A stretch of 64,000 nucleotides of DNA from Lycorma delicatula. Taxonomy: Eukaryota; Arthropoda; Insecta; Hemiptera; Fulgoridae. Numbering within the stretch: the stretch's first letter is position 1; every line of letters begins with the position of its first letter. Below the pieces are notes generated by a model. The model was not told the origin of the DNA. It made no database searches and saw nothing but the letters and a program-made list of their open reading frames with translations. The position numbers and the translations under genes are program-made. The stretch lies in NCBI RefSeq assembly GCF_047948215.1, contig NC_134458.1:135597571-135661570 (forward strand), given 5' to 3'. Positions 23,195-34,378 of this stretch are shown piece by piece.

Positions 23195-23860
23195 GCATAT
23201 TTAGAATTAAGATTGTTGTCAATACTGATGGATTTATTCTCAATCTTGGTAGATTTAAGCACAAAGTCAAATTTCTGGGTGTTTTATTTGATGAGAAGTT
23301 CTCTTTGGATGATTGTATTAATTTCGTTTGTAACAAAATCAAGCTACACTGTTTTGCTATGAAATGCCTTAATAAAACGCGCTAAGCTTATTATTTAAAT
23401 ATTTATTATGCCTACATATATTCTCATATAAATATAATGTGTTATCTCTTGGGGCTCCCTCAAAAAGTAAGAGAGTGTTTTTAAGAAAATAACCTGTAGC
23501 CTTTAAGTGTGAATCGTGTAGACCTATATTTAGTAGATTAAATATTTTAATTTATCCTTGAGTTTATATTTATAAATAAGCAATGTTACTAGAAAGAATG
23601 TTTATTTATTTTTAAAAAATTAACAATATCCACCTTTACCAAACCAAACAACGAAACTGTTTTCGTATAACTCAACACATACTTTATTTCGGATACAAGA
23701 AAGGGGCTTATTATAGCTTCCATCGCCAATCTTAATAAATTTCCGTTCCACTTGAAAAATCTTCTCACCAATTTTAAAATGCAATTAAAATATTTTCTTT
23801 TACGTAAACAATATTACTCTGTCGAGGAATTTTTACATAATACTAATTAAAAAACACAAC
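23195..23860 (+). pseudogene. CR1/Jockey-like reverse-transcriptase 3' part
   Basis: Reading in order: NTDGFILNLGRFKHKVKFLG, VLFDEKFSLDDCINFVCNKI (the 'FLGVxLDxxLxWxxHI' block after the catalytic core), AYYLNIYYAYIYSHINIM, then CESCRPIFSRLNILIYP, KKGAYYSFHRQS and, after a frameshift, KMQLKYFLLRKQYYSVEEFL. This is the normal C-terminal order of this group. The catalytic YADD part is missing and stops are frequent. Confidence 0.7.
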
Positions 23861-24038
23861 AAAAGATACATGTTTATTTGCATCTCGCTCAATATTACTT
23901 GCTAAAAATTGCTAAAAATAATTTTCATTAGCAATTTTTGAATTGTGTATTACTTTGTAGTAATGTTTAATATTTAATGTATTTACCTTTTTATTATTTC
24001 ATGTATATGTAATTAAATAATTAATATAGATAGACTTT

Positions 24039-24620
24039 TATTTGGGAAGTAAAATTACTAAAGATGGACGAAGCAGGAGCGATATAAAATGCCGAATAGC
24101 ACAAGCTAAACGAGCCTTCAGTAAGAAATATAATTTGTTTACATCAAAAATGAATTTAAATGTCAGGAAAAGATTTTTGAAAGTGTATGTTTGGAGTGTC
24201 GCTTTATATGGAAGTGAAACTTGGACAATCGGAGTATCTGAGAAGAAAAGATTAGAAGCTTTTGAAATGTGGTGCTATAGGAGAATGTTAAAAATCAGAT
24301 GGGTGGATAAAGTGACAAATGAAGAGGTATTGCGGCAAATAGATGAAGAAAGAAGCATTTGGAAGAATATAGTTAAAAGAAGAGACAGACTTATAGGCCA
24401 CATACTAAGGCATCCTGGAATAGTCGCTTTAATATTGGAAGGACAGGTAGAAGGGAAAAATTGTGTAGGCAGGCCACGTTTGGAGTATGTAAAACAAATT
24501 GTTGGGGATGTAGGATGTAGAGGGTATACTGAAATGAAACGACTAGCACTAGATAGGGAATCTTGGAGAGCTGCATCAAACCAGTCAAATGACTGAAGAC
24601 AAAAAAAAAAAAAAAAAAAA
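24039..24620 (+). mobile_element. young 5'-truncated RTE-like LINE with TSD and poly(A)
   Basis: The 3' end of the LINE family also seen at 37190-37904 and 51.7-54.9 kb. It ends in 20 A residues (24601-24620) and is flanked by an exact 10-bp duplication GATAGACTTT (24029-24038 and 24621-24630). The reading frame is intact across the retained part, which fits a recent insertion. Confidence 0.9.
24042..24596 (+). pseudogene. LINE reverse transcriptase, C-terminal fragment (open)
   Basis: About 184 codons without a stop. Contents: GSKITKDGRSRSDIKCRIAQ, then KVYVWSVALYGSETWT (the LYGSETWT signature after the thumb), LEAFEMWCYRRMLKIRWVDK, IDEERSIWKNIVKRRDRLIG, HILRHPGIVALILEGQVEGK and a GRPRLEYVKQIV tail. 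No ATG at the truncation point and no catalytic FADD/YADD motif, so it is a fragment rather than a gene. The family copies its RNA into DNA at a nicked target. Confidence 0.9.
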
Positions 24621-24639
24621 GATAGACTTTAAACACATT

Positions 24640-25135
24640 AATTTTTTATCTTATAATTTTTTTTATATTTATAATTTATCTTATATTGATGTGATCTGTA
24701 TAATGTATTTTTACGTTCCGATCAAATAAAGATTTATTTAATTATACATTTGTTTGATATTGCATCCTATTTGACAAATCAACAAAGTTACATTTTGTAA
24801 TCGAAAAAGTTAATTTTATGTGTATACGAGTAGAAGGGGGTATGTATTTGTATAATGATTATGTTCTGTGTGATATAATATATTGCAACCATTCTGTGAT
24901 TTACTTACTGAAGATGATATCAAACACAAATGAAAACGCTTAGATTAGTATAAATATTTTAATTTTCAGAATCATTATTCTACATTTTTGCAAACGAATT
25001 TAATAAATCGAAACTTTCTAAAAGTATGAAATTTTAATGTCAGTATATAAATATTGAAAGCGCGACAGAAGAGACTCACGACATTATTGAACTAAGCAGT
25101 ACATTGCATTTTTTAAGAAGGATAACTTCAAAAAG
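24640..25135. other. AT-rich, nothing recognised
   Basis: No supported feature. Confidence 0.45.
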
Positions 25136-25275
25136 TGTTCTTTGGTGGTTGGGTTTCAATTAACCATACGTTTTAGGAATGATCGGTCTGAATTTGTTCA
25201 AAACTGCACATTTACCGGTACAGTTACATTACACTGATAAGTCGCTAATGAATGACTTTAAATGTTGATGCGACT
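25136..25275 (+). mobile_element. SINE family 1 fragment, tail B
   Basis: Begins at GTGTTCTTTGGTGGTTGGGT, lacks the tRNA head, and continues into a different tail (ACCGGTACAGTTACATTACA, CTGATAAGTCGCTAATGAAT, ATGTTGATGCGACT) that is also present in 61984-62262. Confidence 0.75.
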
Positions 25276-25983
25276 AAAAACAGAAGAAATAAAGTAAAAG
25301 TAAAGTTTTTTAATTAGATTAAACCATGGTAAATTGTGATAATACCAATATAATAAAAAGCTATATGTTGAATATCGTAATCTACTATTGCGTAATAATA
25401 CAGTATTTTATGCAGATAATTAGATTGTAGATAAATAAATGAGTAAACAATAAAATAGAACAAAGTTTTGTGCAAATAAAAGTTAAATGTTAAATTCATG
25501 ACTTTGTTTCAGTTTCATACTGTTTTATAACTGACACACATTCACATATAAATATGTGTACATATAATCGTACATATGCGAAGTGATAGTTAAATAAGGG
25601 TAATAGTAACACCATGATGCAGGTTACTCGGTACACTTAGAAAAATAACTTCTTATACGCTTTCAGTAGGATTAATTTAGGTTGGCCGATGGATGACGCA
25701 ATATGTGAAAAGTTAACTGTAATTTTCGAAAACTGTAATTTTTGCAAGCACTCTAAATTTATATAATAAAAATCGACTGAACCAATGAGGCAGAATATGA
25801 CATGTAATTTTATTCGGGCTAATTTTAATATTTCGTTTATTTTTACATTTAGCACTAGAATTTTGATGGAAGTTTGTCGGTAATTTGTAATCGTCATTAC
25901 TGGCCATACTATTTTATTTCAACTACATACTAAAAGTAAGCTACTATACTAACTTATTTTTCAGATATTTTAGAAATAATATA
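25276..25983. other. AT-rich, nothing recognised
   Basis: Two overlapping minus-strand open frames of 64 and 86 codons (25637-25907) show no recognisable content. Confidence 0.45.
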
Positions 25984-27284
25984 CGGGTTATTAAAAAAAA
26001 AAAATGAACCGATTTCATAACTTAATATTTTATTAAGGAAAAATAATACAAAATTCTTACCAAATCGCATCTATTCTACTCATAATCAAGTATCATTTCC
26101 TGTTTTACAAGTGTTTAATGCGACCACCAGAATCAGCACGGACAACATGAAGGCGATAAGAGAATTCATTCTCGACGCGTAGCAACATGATTCACTGAGT
26201 TGATCGCAGATGATATTCGATGTTTAAGGTCGTCGATATTTGTGGATAGCGGTGAACGAAAAACAAAATTTTTAACATATACTCACAAGAAAAAAAGTCA
26301 CATACGGTTAAATCTGGAGATCTCGCAGGACAAGCATAAAGAATAGATCTTGTGAACCGTTTCGACCAATCCATCGTCAGGGCACTTTTTCGTTAAAAAA
26401 AGCTTGAACCATCAGGTGCCAGTGAGGGGGTACTCAAACTAGTTGTAAAATGAAGTCATGTAAATATGCTTACAGTAACTGGGAGAGCCAGTTTTGGAGC
26501 ATGTTGAGAAATGTTTCTCCTGTAACGGTGTTTCCCTCGAAGAAAAAGGGACCGTAAACCTTGTCCTTGCGCACTGTACACAACACATTCACATTTCGAG
26601 AATCTTTCTCTTGCTCAACTGTTACATGTAGGGGTTCCAATCCCCAGATACGAACATTATGACGATCGACTGTGACATATAAATGAAAGGTCGCTTCATC
26701 AGTAAAAGTTAAACGTTAAATCAAGGTTTCGTCTTCCATTTTCTCCAGCATCGATTCGCAAAATTCCAATCGCTTCCTTTTGTCGTTATAGGAAAGTGCT
26801 TGAACCAGCTGCAGCCTGTATAGTTTCTTATGTAGACGTCTTTTTATGTCGGTTGATGTTTTATGTAGTCTTATGTAGTCGGTTGAGGAATTGTAAGCTG
26901 ACGGCTAGCTCGAAATCTGGACTTATGTGGGCTACGCTGAATTCCAAACTCGTGGTCGTCCTGGACGTTTTCCTTTAGACACCCAGTCTCCTCAAACTGT
27001 CGAAACTAACGTCAGATGTTCTTCGGAGAGGGCGGATTAATGTCGAATCGTCTTCGAAAAGCACGCTGAACTGTGACCACCGAATTTGTTTTCGCGAACT
27101 CGAGAACACAGAACGCCTTTTGTTGCTGATTCGCCATTTTGAGGTCACCATACCTAGCGCGCTAATGCGGTAATTATTTTGAAACTTAGAAGCATACTCT
27201 TTCAAATATCTGTGACATTTTATAACGGTTCTATTGAATTGAAAAAGTGTGTCTTGAAATTGGTTCATTCTTTTCCAATAACCC
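25984..27284 (-). mobile_element. complete 1.3-kb Tc1/mariner-like transposon, TA-flanked
   Basis: TIRs of about 33 bp: CGGGTTATT, an A run, then AATGAACCGATTTC on the left; AGGGTTATTGGAAAAGAATG and AACCAATTTC reversed on the right. TA stands at 25982-25983 and 27285-27286. The whole transposase relic lies between them on the minus strand. Confidence 0.85.
26105..27137 (-). pseudogene. full-length Tc1/mariner-like transposase pseudogene
   Basis: Reads from ATG at 27137: MANQQQKAFCVLEFAKTNSV then VTVQRAFRRRFDINPPSPKN (insect HTH transposase N-terminus), FEETGCLKENVQ, FTDEATFHLYVTVDRHNVRI (first Asp block), GPFFFEGNTVTGETFLNMLQ, PPHWHL, CPARSPDLTVCDFF (late catalytic block), and the C-terminal EFSYRLHVVRADSGGRIKHL ending at TAA. 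Overall length of about 344 codons is normal for the group. At least three frameshifts or stops occur, and the QQDGAPPHW block has become QLV-stop-VPPHW, so the second Asp is gone. A 97-codon open piece in another frame (26975-27268) is a shadow. Confidence 0.85.
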
Positions 27285-27315
27285 TAATTTTTTAAATATT
27301 TAGCGAAAAATTGCC

Positions 27316-27475
27316 GATCTCCGTGGAGGAGTGGTAGCGTCTTAGCCTTTCATCCGAATGTCCCATTCGAATTCCGGTCAGGCATGGCATTTTTCATTCG
27401 CCATATGGAAAGTTGCACTTCAATGTTCCCATGTACAAACTTCTTTGTAAACCTTTGTAGGGAATTAATTCATCA
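27316..27475 (+). mobile_element. tRNA-derived SINE (family 2)
   Basis: GATCTCCGTGGAGGAGTGGT head, degraded B-box (CCATTCGAATTCC), GTCAGGCATGG and the GAATTAATTCATCA end. It sits 31 bp right of the transposon end. Confidence 0.85.
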
Positions 27476-28989
27476 GGAAAAAAATTAATGACAAAAACGT
27501 TCATTGTGTATGGAGCGTCAATTTAGTGATATGGAGAGCTGAAAGGCCTAGAACATCCGCAAAACTATAAAATGTATCGGCACCATATTTTACGTACGAT
27601 TTTAATAAAATTCATCTCCTCCTATAAAATTGTGAAATAATTCACTGAGATAATTACTAACCAGCGAATTGCTAAGTGCTCACCGTTCGAATAATCTTCT
27701 CAGTGAATTTGGGACAAGCTTAGTCGAGCGGTTAACTGAATAACTGGTATGAATGTGTAGGTCTATTATTTTACATGTGCTATAGTAATCTATACGCCTA
27801 TAAGAAAAAAATTTAAAAAGATATTCTGCTGGTGAAAACTTTCTTAGAATTAAAAATGTTTTAAATTGTCATACCTATGATTTCTTCTTCTGTCTCTTCT
27901 AAAACCTGATTTCATTTTTACGTCGGTAATTATTCAACTGTCCAATTTTTATGAAACAAAAACCACAATTCAGGATAAGTCAGAATACTCTCCGAATCTT
28001 CCAGATTATTTCAAAATGTATCTGTGTTTGAACAAAGATGCTATTTCTTCTAACCCAAAAATTTACGTACCTACGATTAACAATAATATAAAAAAATTGT
28101 ATATAAAGTTCCTTTTTTCGTTAGGAAATAAATACTTGGACAAACTTTCTCAGACACGAATAAATAACGCAGTCTATAAATATACAAGTTTATTTATAGA
28201 GAAATATTTTGTCGTTTAAATTAAGATCGAAAATATAAGATGCCACAAACCGATCACCCGTCTGCAGAGAGCTTAACGATACAGTGTAATGGATAATAAA
28301 GAAAATCATTTTAAAATAACAAATTGGTAAAATAACGTTAAATTGTATTATTTTAAAGAAGACAATTTTTTAAATAATTATTTTTTTTAAAGAAAGGTTC
28401 GTTTAGCTTCTTAAGGAGGTAATAGAATCAAGTCAATCAACAACAGATTGGTGTCACTAGATTTTTTCTCATTCATAAGTTGTTTAATATTACAAAAACC
28501 AAATAAGCTGTTATTTTTGTGTAGAAACTGATAAATTTTTAAGAAATAAAATATTTTATAAAACACTAATTATTAAATCTTCTTGTTGGTTAAAATAAAA
28601 TAAATGATTTAAGACTAAAGGATGTCGTAATAAAGCTATCTGTAAAGAAGTTCTTCACTAGCGTATCAGTTAAAGTTGGATAGAAGTACAAAAAATACAG
28701 TACTTGGAAAGTACAGGCAGGAATAAAGCTTATCAGCCGATAAAGTACTTGAGAGAAATATTATCGATTACATCATTTTAGAACGAAATAACAAATTACA
28801 AACAAAAATTTTACTGAAAAAAAAATATTTTTGATTATAATTTTTTCCCCGTAATCTTTTCAATTATATAAAATCGAGCATGCCTTTCATATTTAATTAG
28901 AAACTAGTAAATATTGGGGTTTTATTTTGTTGTATCTCTTTGATGAGATGGGTATAGTGTTGATTTAAGGCTAAAATCAAAGACGTTAA
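27476..28989. other. AT-rich, nothing recognised
   Basis: No feature supported. A 67-codon open frame at 28016-28219 lacks recognisable content. Confidence 0.4.
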
Positions 28990-30060
28990 AGAACAGTTTT
29001 CGTAGCACGCATAACCTTAAAATGTTTTCCTATCTTTCCGTCTGACCGCGCCACTAGCAAAAATGGAGACACCTGAACAGAAAGTCTTTTGTGTTTTGCA
29101 ATTTGCTAGATATGAATCTGTAGTTATAGTTTAACGTACGTTCAGTAGAAAGTTTATTCATAATCCTCCAAGTGATAATAACATCCGTCGGTTGAAACCA
29201 CCGAATGTCTATGTTAAGGGCAATGTCTATGTCTATGTACGCGACAACCGAGGGTGTCTGAGAAAAATGTTGAACGTGCCGGGGAGTTTTTCTATTAAGA
29301 AGGCTAGCTGCGAACTAGCAGTACCTGTTGTGACGGTTTGGAATGTTTTAAGAAAACGTTTATTATGCGTCCGTACCATTTACAGCAGTTACTGTCTTTG
29401 AAGCCTACCGCCTTCGCTGTGCCCGTCTTCGCAATTGAAATATTGCAGCATGAAGGTAACGACTTTTTTGATCGTATTGTGTTTAGGGATGAGTCAATAT
29501 TTCATTTTAATGGAAGATTTAATACACATATATCCGTATCTGGGGTCAGAAAATCCTCATTTACTCTTACAATGCGAAAGAGGCTGCTCAAAATCAAATG
29601 TTTTCTGTTCAAAATTCCAGCAAGTTTACGGGTTATACTTTTTCGCTAAACCAAGTATAACAAACGTTGTTTGTTAGGATATGGCTCTTTCGTCGTTTCC
29701 CGGTTGTATCAGAGAATTTTACCTCGATGCACCTCATCACCGGCATAACTCTGCACAGGATCGGTTGAATGCTGTATTCCCAAACGCTGTATCGGTAGGC
29801 ATGGATCCGATGCAGAACTTTCTTTCTGTGGCCACCAAGCTCACCATGTAAATTTTCCTTCGGTGTTTTATAGTGGATATTGTGTATGTGCCCCCACTAC
29901 TTACTGGTCTACCTGATTTGAGGTACAGGATTGAAGCACCTGTTACCTTCATTACTCCAGGTATGCTGGTTAAAGTACGGGATATACACTCCTATCCGTT
30001 GGACGAAAGGTGGTCACATTGAAAATATGTAAGGAAATACTGTAAGAGTTACTTTTTCAT
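28990..30060 (+). pseudogene. Tc1/mariner-like transposase pseudogene (second lineage)
   Basis: Starts near 29064 with METPEQKVFCVLQFARYESV. Then come NPPSDNNIRR, KASCELAVPVVTVWNVLRKR (the 'ASRELxxPxxTVWRVLRKR' block), FDRIVFRDESIFHFNG (first Asp block), GVRKSSFTL, SKFTGYTFSLNQV-like text, RLNAVFP, LPPLLTGLPDLRYRI and, near 30000, YPLDERWSH. Frameshifts and stops are frequent, and the QQDG block is not recovered. Related to, but clearly different from, 25984-27284. No TIR pair found. Confidence 0.65.
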
Positions 30061-30140
30061 TTTATTTCTAATCATTATTCTAAGTGAAAGTTAACTAAAT
30101 AACTTTAAAATCCTGACATTTTTGAACACCTGTATAAAAA

Positions 30141-31641
30141 AATCTGATGTGGGCACTACATGGCTTCCTTATACGCCTATTGAATTACATTTACACATTT
30201 TTTGCTATATTTCATTTAAACTTATTTCATTTGAAAGTGAGATACGATCCTCAAATTCTTTAATAAGGTGGACAGTTACAAAATTGCATTCTGGTGGACA
30301 CCACATTGCATCACATTTGTTTGTGGTGTCCGCATCAGCATTTTATATTAATCTTGTTTCACGTCGCTCAAGTAGTTATGTGGTGTAAGTGAGAACGTGT
30401 CGGATCCGTAACCATGCAGACATCGGTTCGAATCCGACTTCATATACATTAAAAAGTATATGTATATGAAGTCGTAAACTTATTTATTAAAATTTAAATA
30501 TATAGATTTATTAAAAACTAGCCGACCCGGCAATGCTTGGCTATTGCTAGATTTGAGTATATACATAGGTTAAATGAACACAACTGAAAGTTTAATAAAA
30601 CATTAACAAAATGAACATTACGGAACTTCAAATTATTAACCTTCCATATTTAGCCTTCTCCTCTCTCTGATTTCCCCCAGTTCCCTTTCCATTTTAATTT
30701 TTACCATATCCACTTCTCAATTCCCCATTTCCCCACTTTCCCTTTCCTTCCATATTCCTCTTTCCCCCTTTTCATTTTTATTTTTTCTCCTTTCTTCTTT
30801 CCATTTCCTTTTCCCGTTTTCCACTTTTTTCTTTTTTCCATTTTCCCCTCTTCCCTTATAATTTTTCGACTTTTACCTTTCTTCCTTTTTTCCCCGCGCG
30901 TAAATCGGTCCAGTAGTTTTTTAGGCTGTAGCAAACACACATATTGGAAACATTGGAATGGAATCGTAAGTATTTATTATAGCATGTGTTGCTTTTACGT
31001 CCAACAGATAGCGCTGTTTTTAAAAAAAAAGCATGTTTTTACCTATCGTAGGTGTGACATCTTAGGTATATAAAAACACGCGCGTATTCGAATGCAACGT
31101 TGTATGAAAATTTCAAAACAATCTGTGAAGAACCTTAAGAGATTTAAGATTTTGAACAAACGAACATTTACATTTTTAACCTCTGTAAAAATCTTTGAAT
31201 TAAAATTAAAAGCACATCAAATTTTATTTCACTAATAACTTACGATTTTCTTTTAATATTTATTTTCAATCGGAGGTTAATAATTATTAATAAATCAAAT
31301 ATTTCATTAATTAAAATTTCACTTGGCTGTAACTCTGGAACCAATGAAAATAAGTACCACTTATGATATATGGTTGAAAAGCTCTCAATGAGGGTTTATG
31401 ACTGCAGTTAAAGAGAAAATCCAAAATCAAACGAATTATTAATAAATATCAACCTCTGAATAAAAATTTGCTATAAATAATATTCAATAATAATAATAAT
31501 AACAATAAAAATAAAAAAAAATGAAAAGATATCAGAAGTAATTAATGAAATAAAATTGTATGTACTTTTAATTTTATAAATATGTATATATGCCATTAAA
31601 TAGGCGAAAAAGGAAGTCATGTAGTGTCCACAACAGATTTT
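30141..31641 (+). mobile_element. TIR element family T, copy 2, with nested insertion
   Basis: The ends are inverted repeats: AATCTGATGTGGGCACTACA plus TGGCTTCCTTATACGCC on the left; AATAGGCG...GGAAGTCATGTAGTGTCCA and CAACAGATTT on the right. The inside matches 9865-10890, including a tRNA-like patch (CGTAACCATGCAGACATCGG, TTCGAATCCGAC near 30425-30450). A foreign segment at about 30516-31185 interrupts it. No transposase is recognisable, so it is non-autonomous. Confidence 0.75.
30516..31185 (-). mobile_element. purine-tract element family P, nested copy
   Basis: Interrupts family T: flanking T sequence matches the uninterrupted copy at about 10230. It begins ACTAGCCGACCCGGCAATGC and shares with 44983-45965 the blocks TCAAATCTAGCAATAG, GCGCTATCTGTTGGACGTAA and AATACGCGCG (given here on the minus strand). 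A pyrimidine-rich tract (CCTTTTCC-like) at about 30650-30895 is its plus-strand hallmark. Confidence 0.7.
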
Positions 31642-31797
31642 TTATTATATTTTTTAAATTTCATTTCACCTCAATTCGCATTTTGAATATTTTCTTTAGA
31701 AAATGGTTCTTATGAAGTGTCCTGAAGCTGTTCAATGGTATTTATGAAATAGAAAGTTAATTAGTTTATTTCAACAATAGTCATTTTTTGTTTAATA

Positions 31798-32675
31798 CCC
31801 GGTGATTCATAAAGGAACTTGACAATGTTAAAAGCATATAAAAATTTAGAGATAACTTACAGATTCGTTTGAGGTCTCATTTCACAACAAATTACATCAA
31901 GTTTTGACTCACGTAGTTTACAATATTAAATTCGGCCACCAGTGCTGTCAATAATGTTATTAAAAATTAATACATTTACTGACGCCGAACCTGCTCGCTG
32001 TGTGTTTTGATTTCACGATTTGCAGTCAGCAACTACAGTTCAACGTAATTTTCGTAAAGAGTACGATTTACTCTTCGCACCAAACCTTCATTGAGACAGT
32101 TTTTGTACCCTAAACAAACAAAGACTGTACGGCCTGTTCTTCTTACAGGAAGCAACCATAAATGGTATCGCTTACAAGATTAAAAATTTTCTAATTCCTC
32201 AATTAGACGATGATAACCAACACGGACATCACTACTAACAGCAAGACGGGACACCACCTCATTACCGCCTAGAAGTCTGAGATTTTCTTGATACTCGATT
32301 TCCAGGTCGGTGGGTTAGTTGTGAAGGTCCAATTGTGTAGTCATATCGTTCCCCAGATTTTTTCTTGTGAGGTTTCATTAAAGAACGGGTTTATTTACCA
32401 ACTTTGCCTGCTCATCTTGTTGAGCTAAGACTTCGAATTAACGCCGCAACTGGAGAGGTAATACCCTACTTGCTGGCTACAGTTTGGAATGAAATCGACT
32501 TCAGATGGGATATATGTCGCATTACAAATGGAAGCCATAACGAACCAAAGTGATGATTGTGTGACAAAATTGATGTGTTTTTCTATGAAATGAGTACTCA
32601 AACGAATCTGTAAGTTATCTAAATAATTTTTTATAATCTTTTAAATTTGTGAAGTCCTTTTTCAATTAACCGGTG
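31798..32675 (+). mobile_element. deleted Tc1/mariner-like transposon with TIRs, TA-flanked
   Basis: TIRs: CCCGGTGATTCATAAAGGAA and, reversed at the right, CACCGGTTAATTGAAAAAGG. A longer inner homology follows (GATAACTTACAGATTCGTTT in both arms), about 130 bp in all. TA stands at 31796-31797 and 32676-32677. At 878 bp it is an internally deleted copy. Confidence 0.8.
31960..32555 (+). pseudogene. Tc1/mariner-like transposase pseudogene (third lineage)
   Basis: Residual reading: INTFTDAEPARCVF and SATTVQRNFRKEYDL (N-terminal HTH). A large gap follows, then QQDGTPPHYRLEV (catalytic block kept), FLDTRFPGRWVSCEGP, SPDFFL, GFIKERVYLPTLPAHLVELR, RINAATGEVIPYLLATVWNE and the end block RWDICRITNGSHNEPK. 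The central third is missing. Confidence 0.75.
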
Positions 32676-34010
32676 TAAAGCTTATTAGGGCTTTGATAAG
32701 TCATATAAGTGTGCAGGTAATACTCCCGGGCGAAGCATGTATAATAGCTACTTTATTATATTTCTATAACATTAATGTAGTACAAGACGAGTTAATGTCA
32801 ATACACATACGTATATATTGTACTACGGCAGTAGCTATATTAATTTAGAATTAAATATTGTCGAGTTGAAAGATATCGATTGTAATTATCGATCCTGTTC
32901 ACTGGATTACGTCTTGTTCAATGTATCTATAAGTAGTTAAGTGGCGGTAGTAGCAGTAGTAATAGTAGTAGTGGAAGAAGAAGAAGAGTTAAAACAAGAA
33001 TTATACATGGTACATGGGTAAATTGTTATCTTGCTGAAACGTTTTGTAAGAAGAACAAAGAGTATTTTAAAAGAGATTGCGATAAGAAAAGTCAGGCAGT
33101 AGGCAGACAGTGTTAAGATGTAGAATGCGATGTGATTTTCTTTTTAGATTTTTTAACCCTTCTTTTTACATATTATCGCGATAGAAATTTCACTTAAAGG
33201 TATAAATTATTAGGTGTTGATTTTTTTTTTATTTAATTTTTTTATTAATTTTTTTTTAAGAAGCCCAAGATAATTCAATGTAGAGACAGGACGTCGCTTC
33301 TTATTTCCCTGTATACGTCCGACGTTACGTAGTTACGTATAATGCCTATTACACTTCGGATGCAGTACGGTTGCTGTTTTTGTCCCGTGTCATGAATCAC
33401 GAGCCATAGTTCTTTAAAACTTGGCGAGTCACGACCGAGGTACCAAGAGTTGGAATGTAAAACAATGTGCTCTGTGCTGTTCTGATGCCCCTTGTCCCAT
33501 TCTTTGCCATCTCTTTCCTTACAATTCTTTTAGTTTTACCCTTTGATAGTAAAGGGTTAACCCCGTCGTTCAAGAAGAATATAAATACAATATACCAACA
33601 AGTACGACAACATCTTTCATGATCACTCTTAAAGATAAGATTGTTTTAATTAGCCCAGTATTACATTTCTAAGAGTCTTTATACGTTAGAAACCTTCTAC
33701 ATTATACAAACCAAACCACCGCCCGACCAGTTCTGAAAACTTTTATTTGAAGCAACTACTGTAATGTACTTCAATAGACTTAACAACAGTAATGCATAAC
33801 TTACATAATAATACAGCAATATCTGCTAGAGAACAGAAGCAAAAAACAAGAATAAATAAACCAGAGACATTGTATTGTTCGATATCGCTAGTAATTCAAG
33901 TGATACATTTGACATTCAGGTATATATAAGTATTAAGGGAATAAATATCTAGCTAATAATATTATCTTATGAACTACTACATTATTTAAGAATTTTAAGA
34001 ATAGGCAAAA

Positions 34011-34015
<5 letters not shown>
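32676..34015. other. mostly unrecognised intron sequence
   Basis: A GTA/GAA-rich stretch lies at about 32945-32990. At 33260-33620 composition is balanced, with no long frame and no second copy seen, so it may be unique conserved sequence. The rest is AT-rich. Confidence 0.4.

Positions 34016-34041
<26 letters not shown>
34016..34041 (+). repeat. poly(A) run
   Basis: 26 consecutive A. It may be an old retrotransposon tail, but no element body is recognised upstream. Confidence 0.9.
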
Positions 34042-34219
34042 CTTTAATTTACTTTTAACAATGTAATTTATGCTAACAAAAAGTAAATTCTGGTAATTTA
34101 AATAGTTGAAACTAATTTAAAGTGACGATGAACAGATTTTTTAAGCACGTCCATAGGTTAAGAACAGCCGTTTTTTTAAAATTAAAATAAACATTTTTTT
34201 GGAAGATTTATTTTTTCAC

Positions 34220-34378
34220 TGATGAATTGATTCACCACAGAAGCTTACAAGGAAGCTTGTAATTGAATATATGAGTTTGGAAATTTGCACCGTATGAAAA
34301 ATGCCAAGCCTGATCGGGATTCGAAGAAGGGACCTCCAGATGAAAGGCCCAGACGCTACCCCTCCGCCAAGGAGATCG
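34220..34378 (-). mobile_element. tRNA-derived SINE (family 2)
   Basis: Minus-strand copy: head at the right (GATCTCCTTGGCGGAGGGGT reversed), degraded B-box, TGATCGGGATTCGAAGAAGG, and the TGATGAATTGATTCACC end at the left. Confidence 0.85.

Noticed and set aside
30390..30455. tRNA gene near TTCGAATCCGAC
   Set aside because: No complete cloverleaf is evident, and the same patch recurs within TIR element copy 1, so it is part of a repeat.
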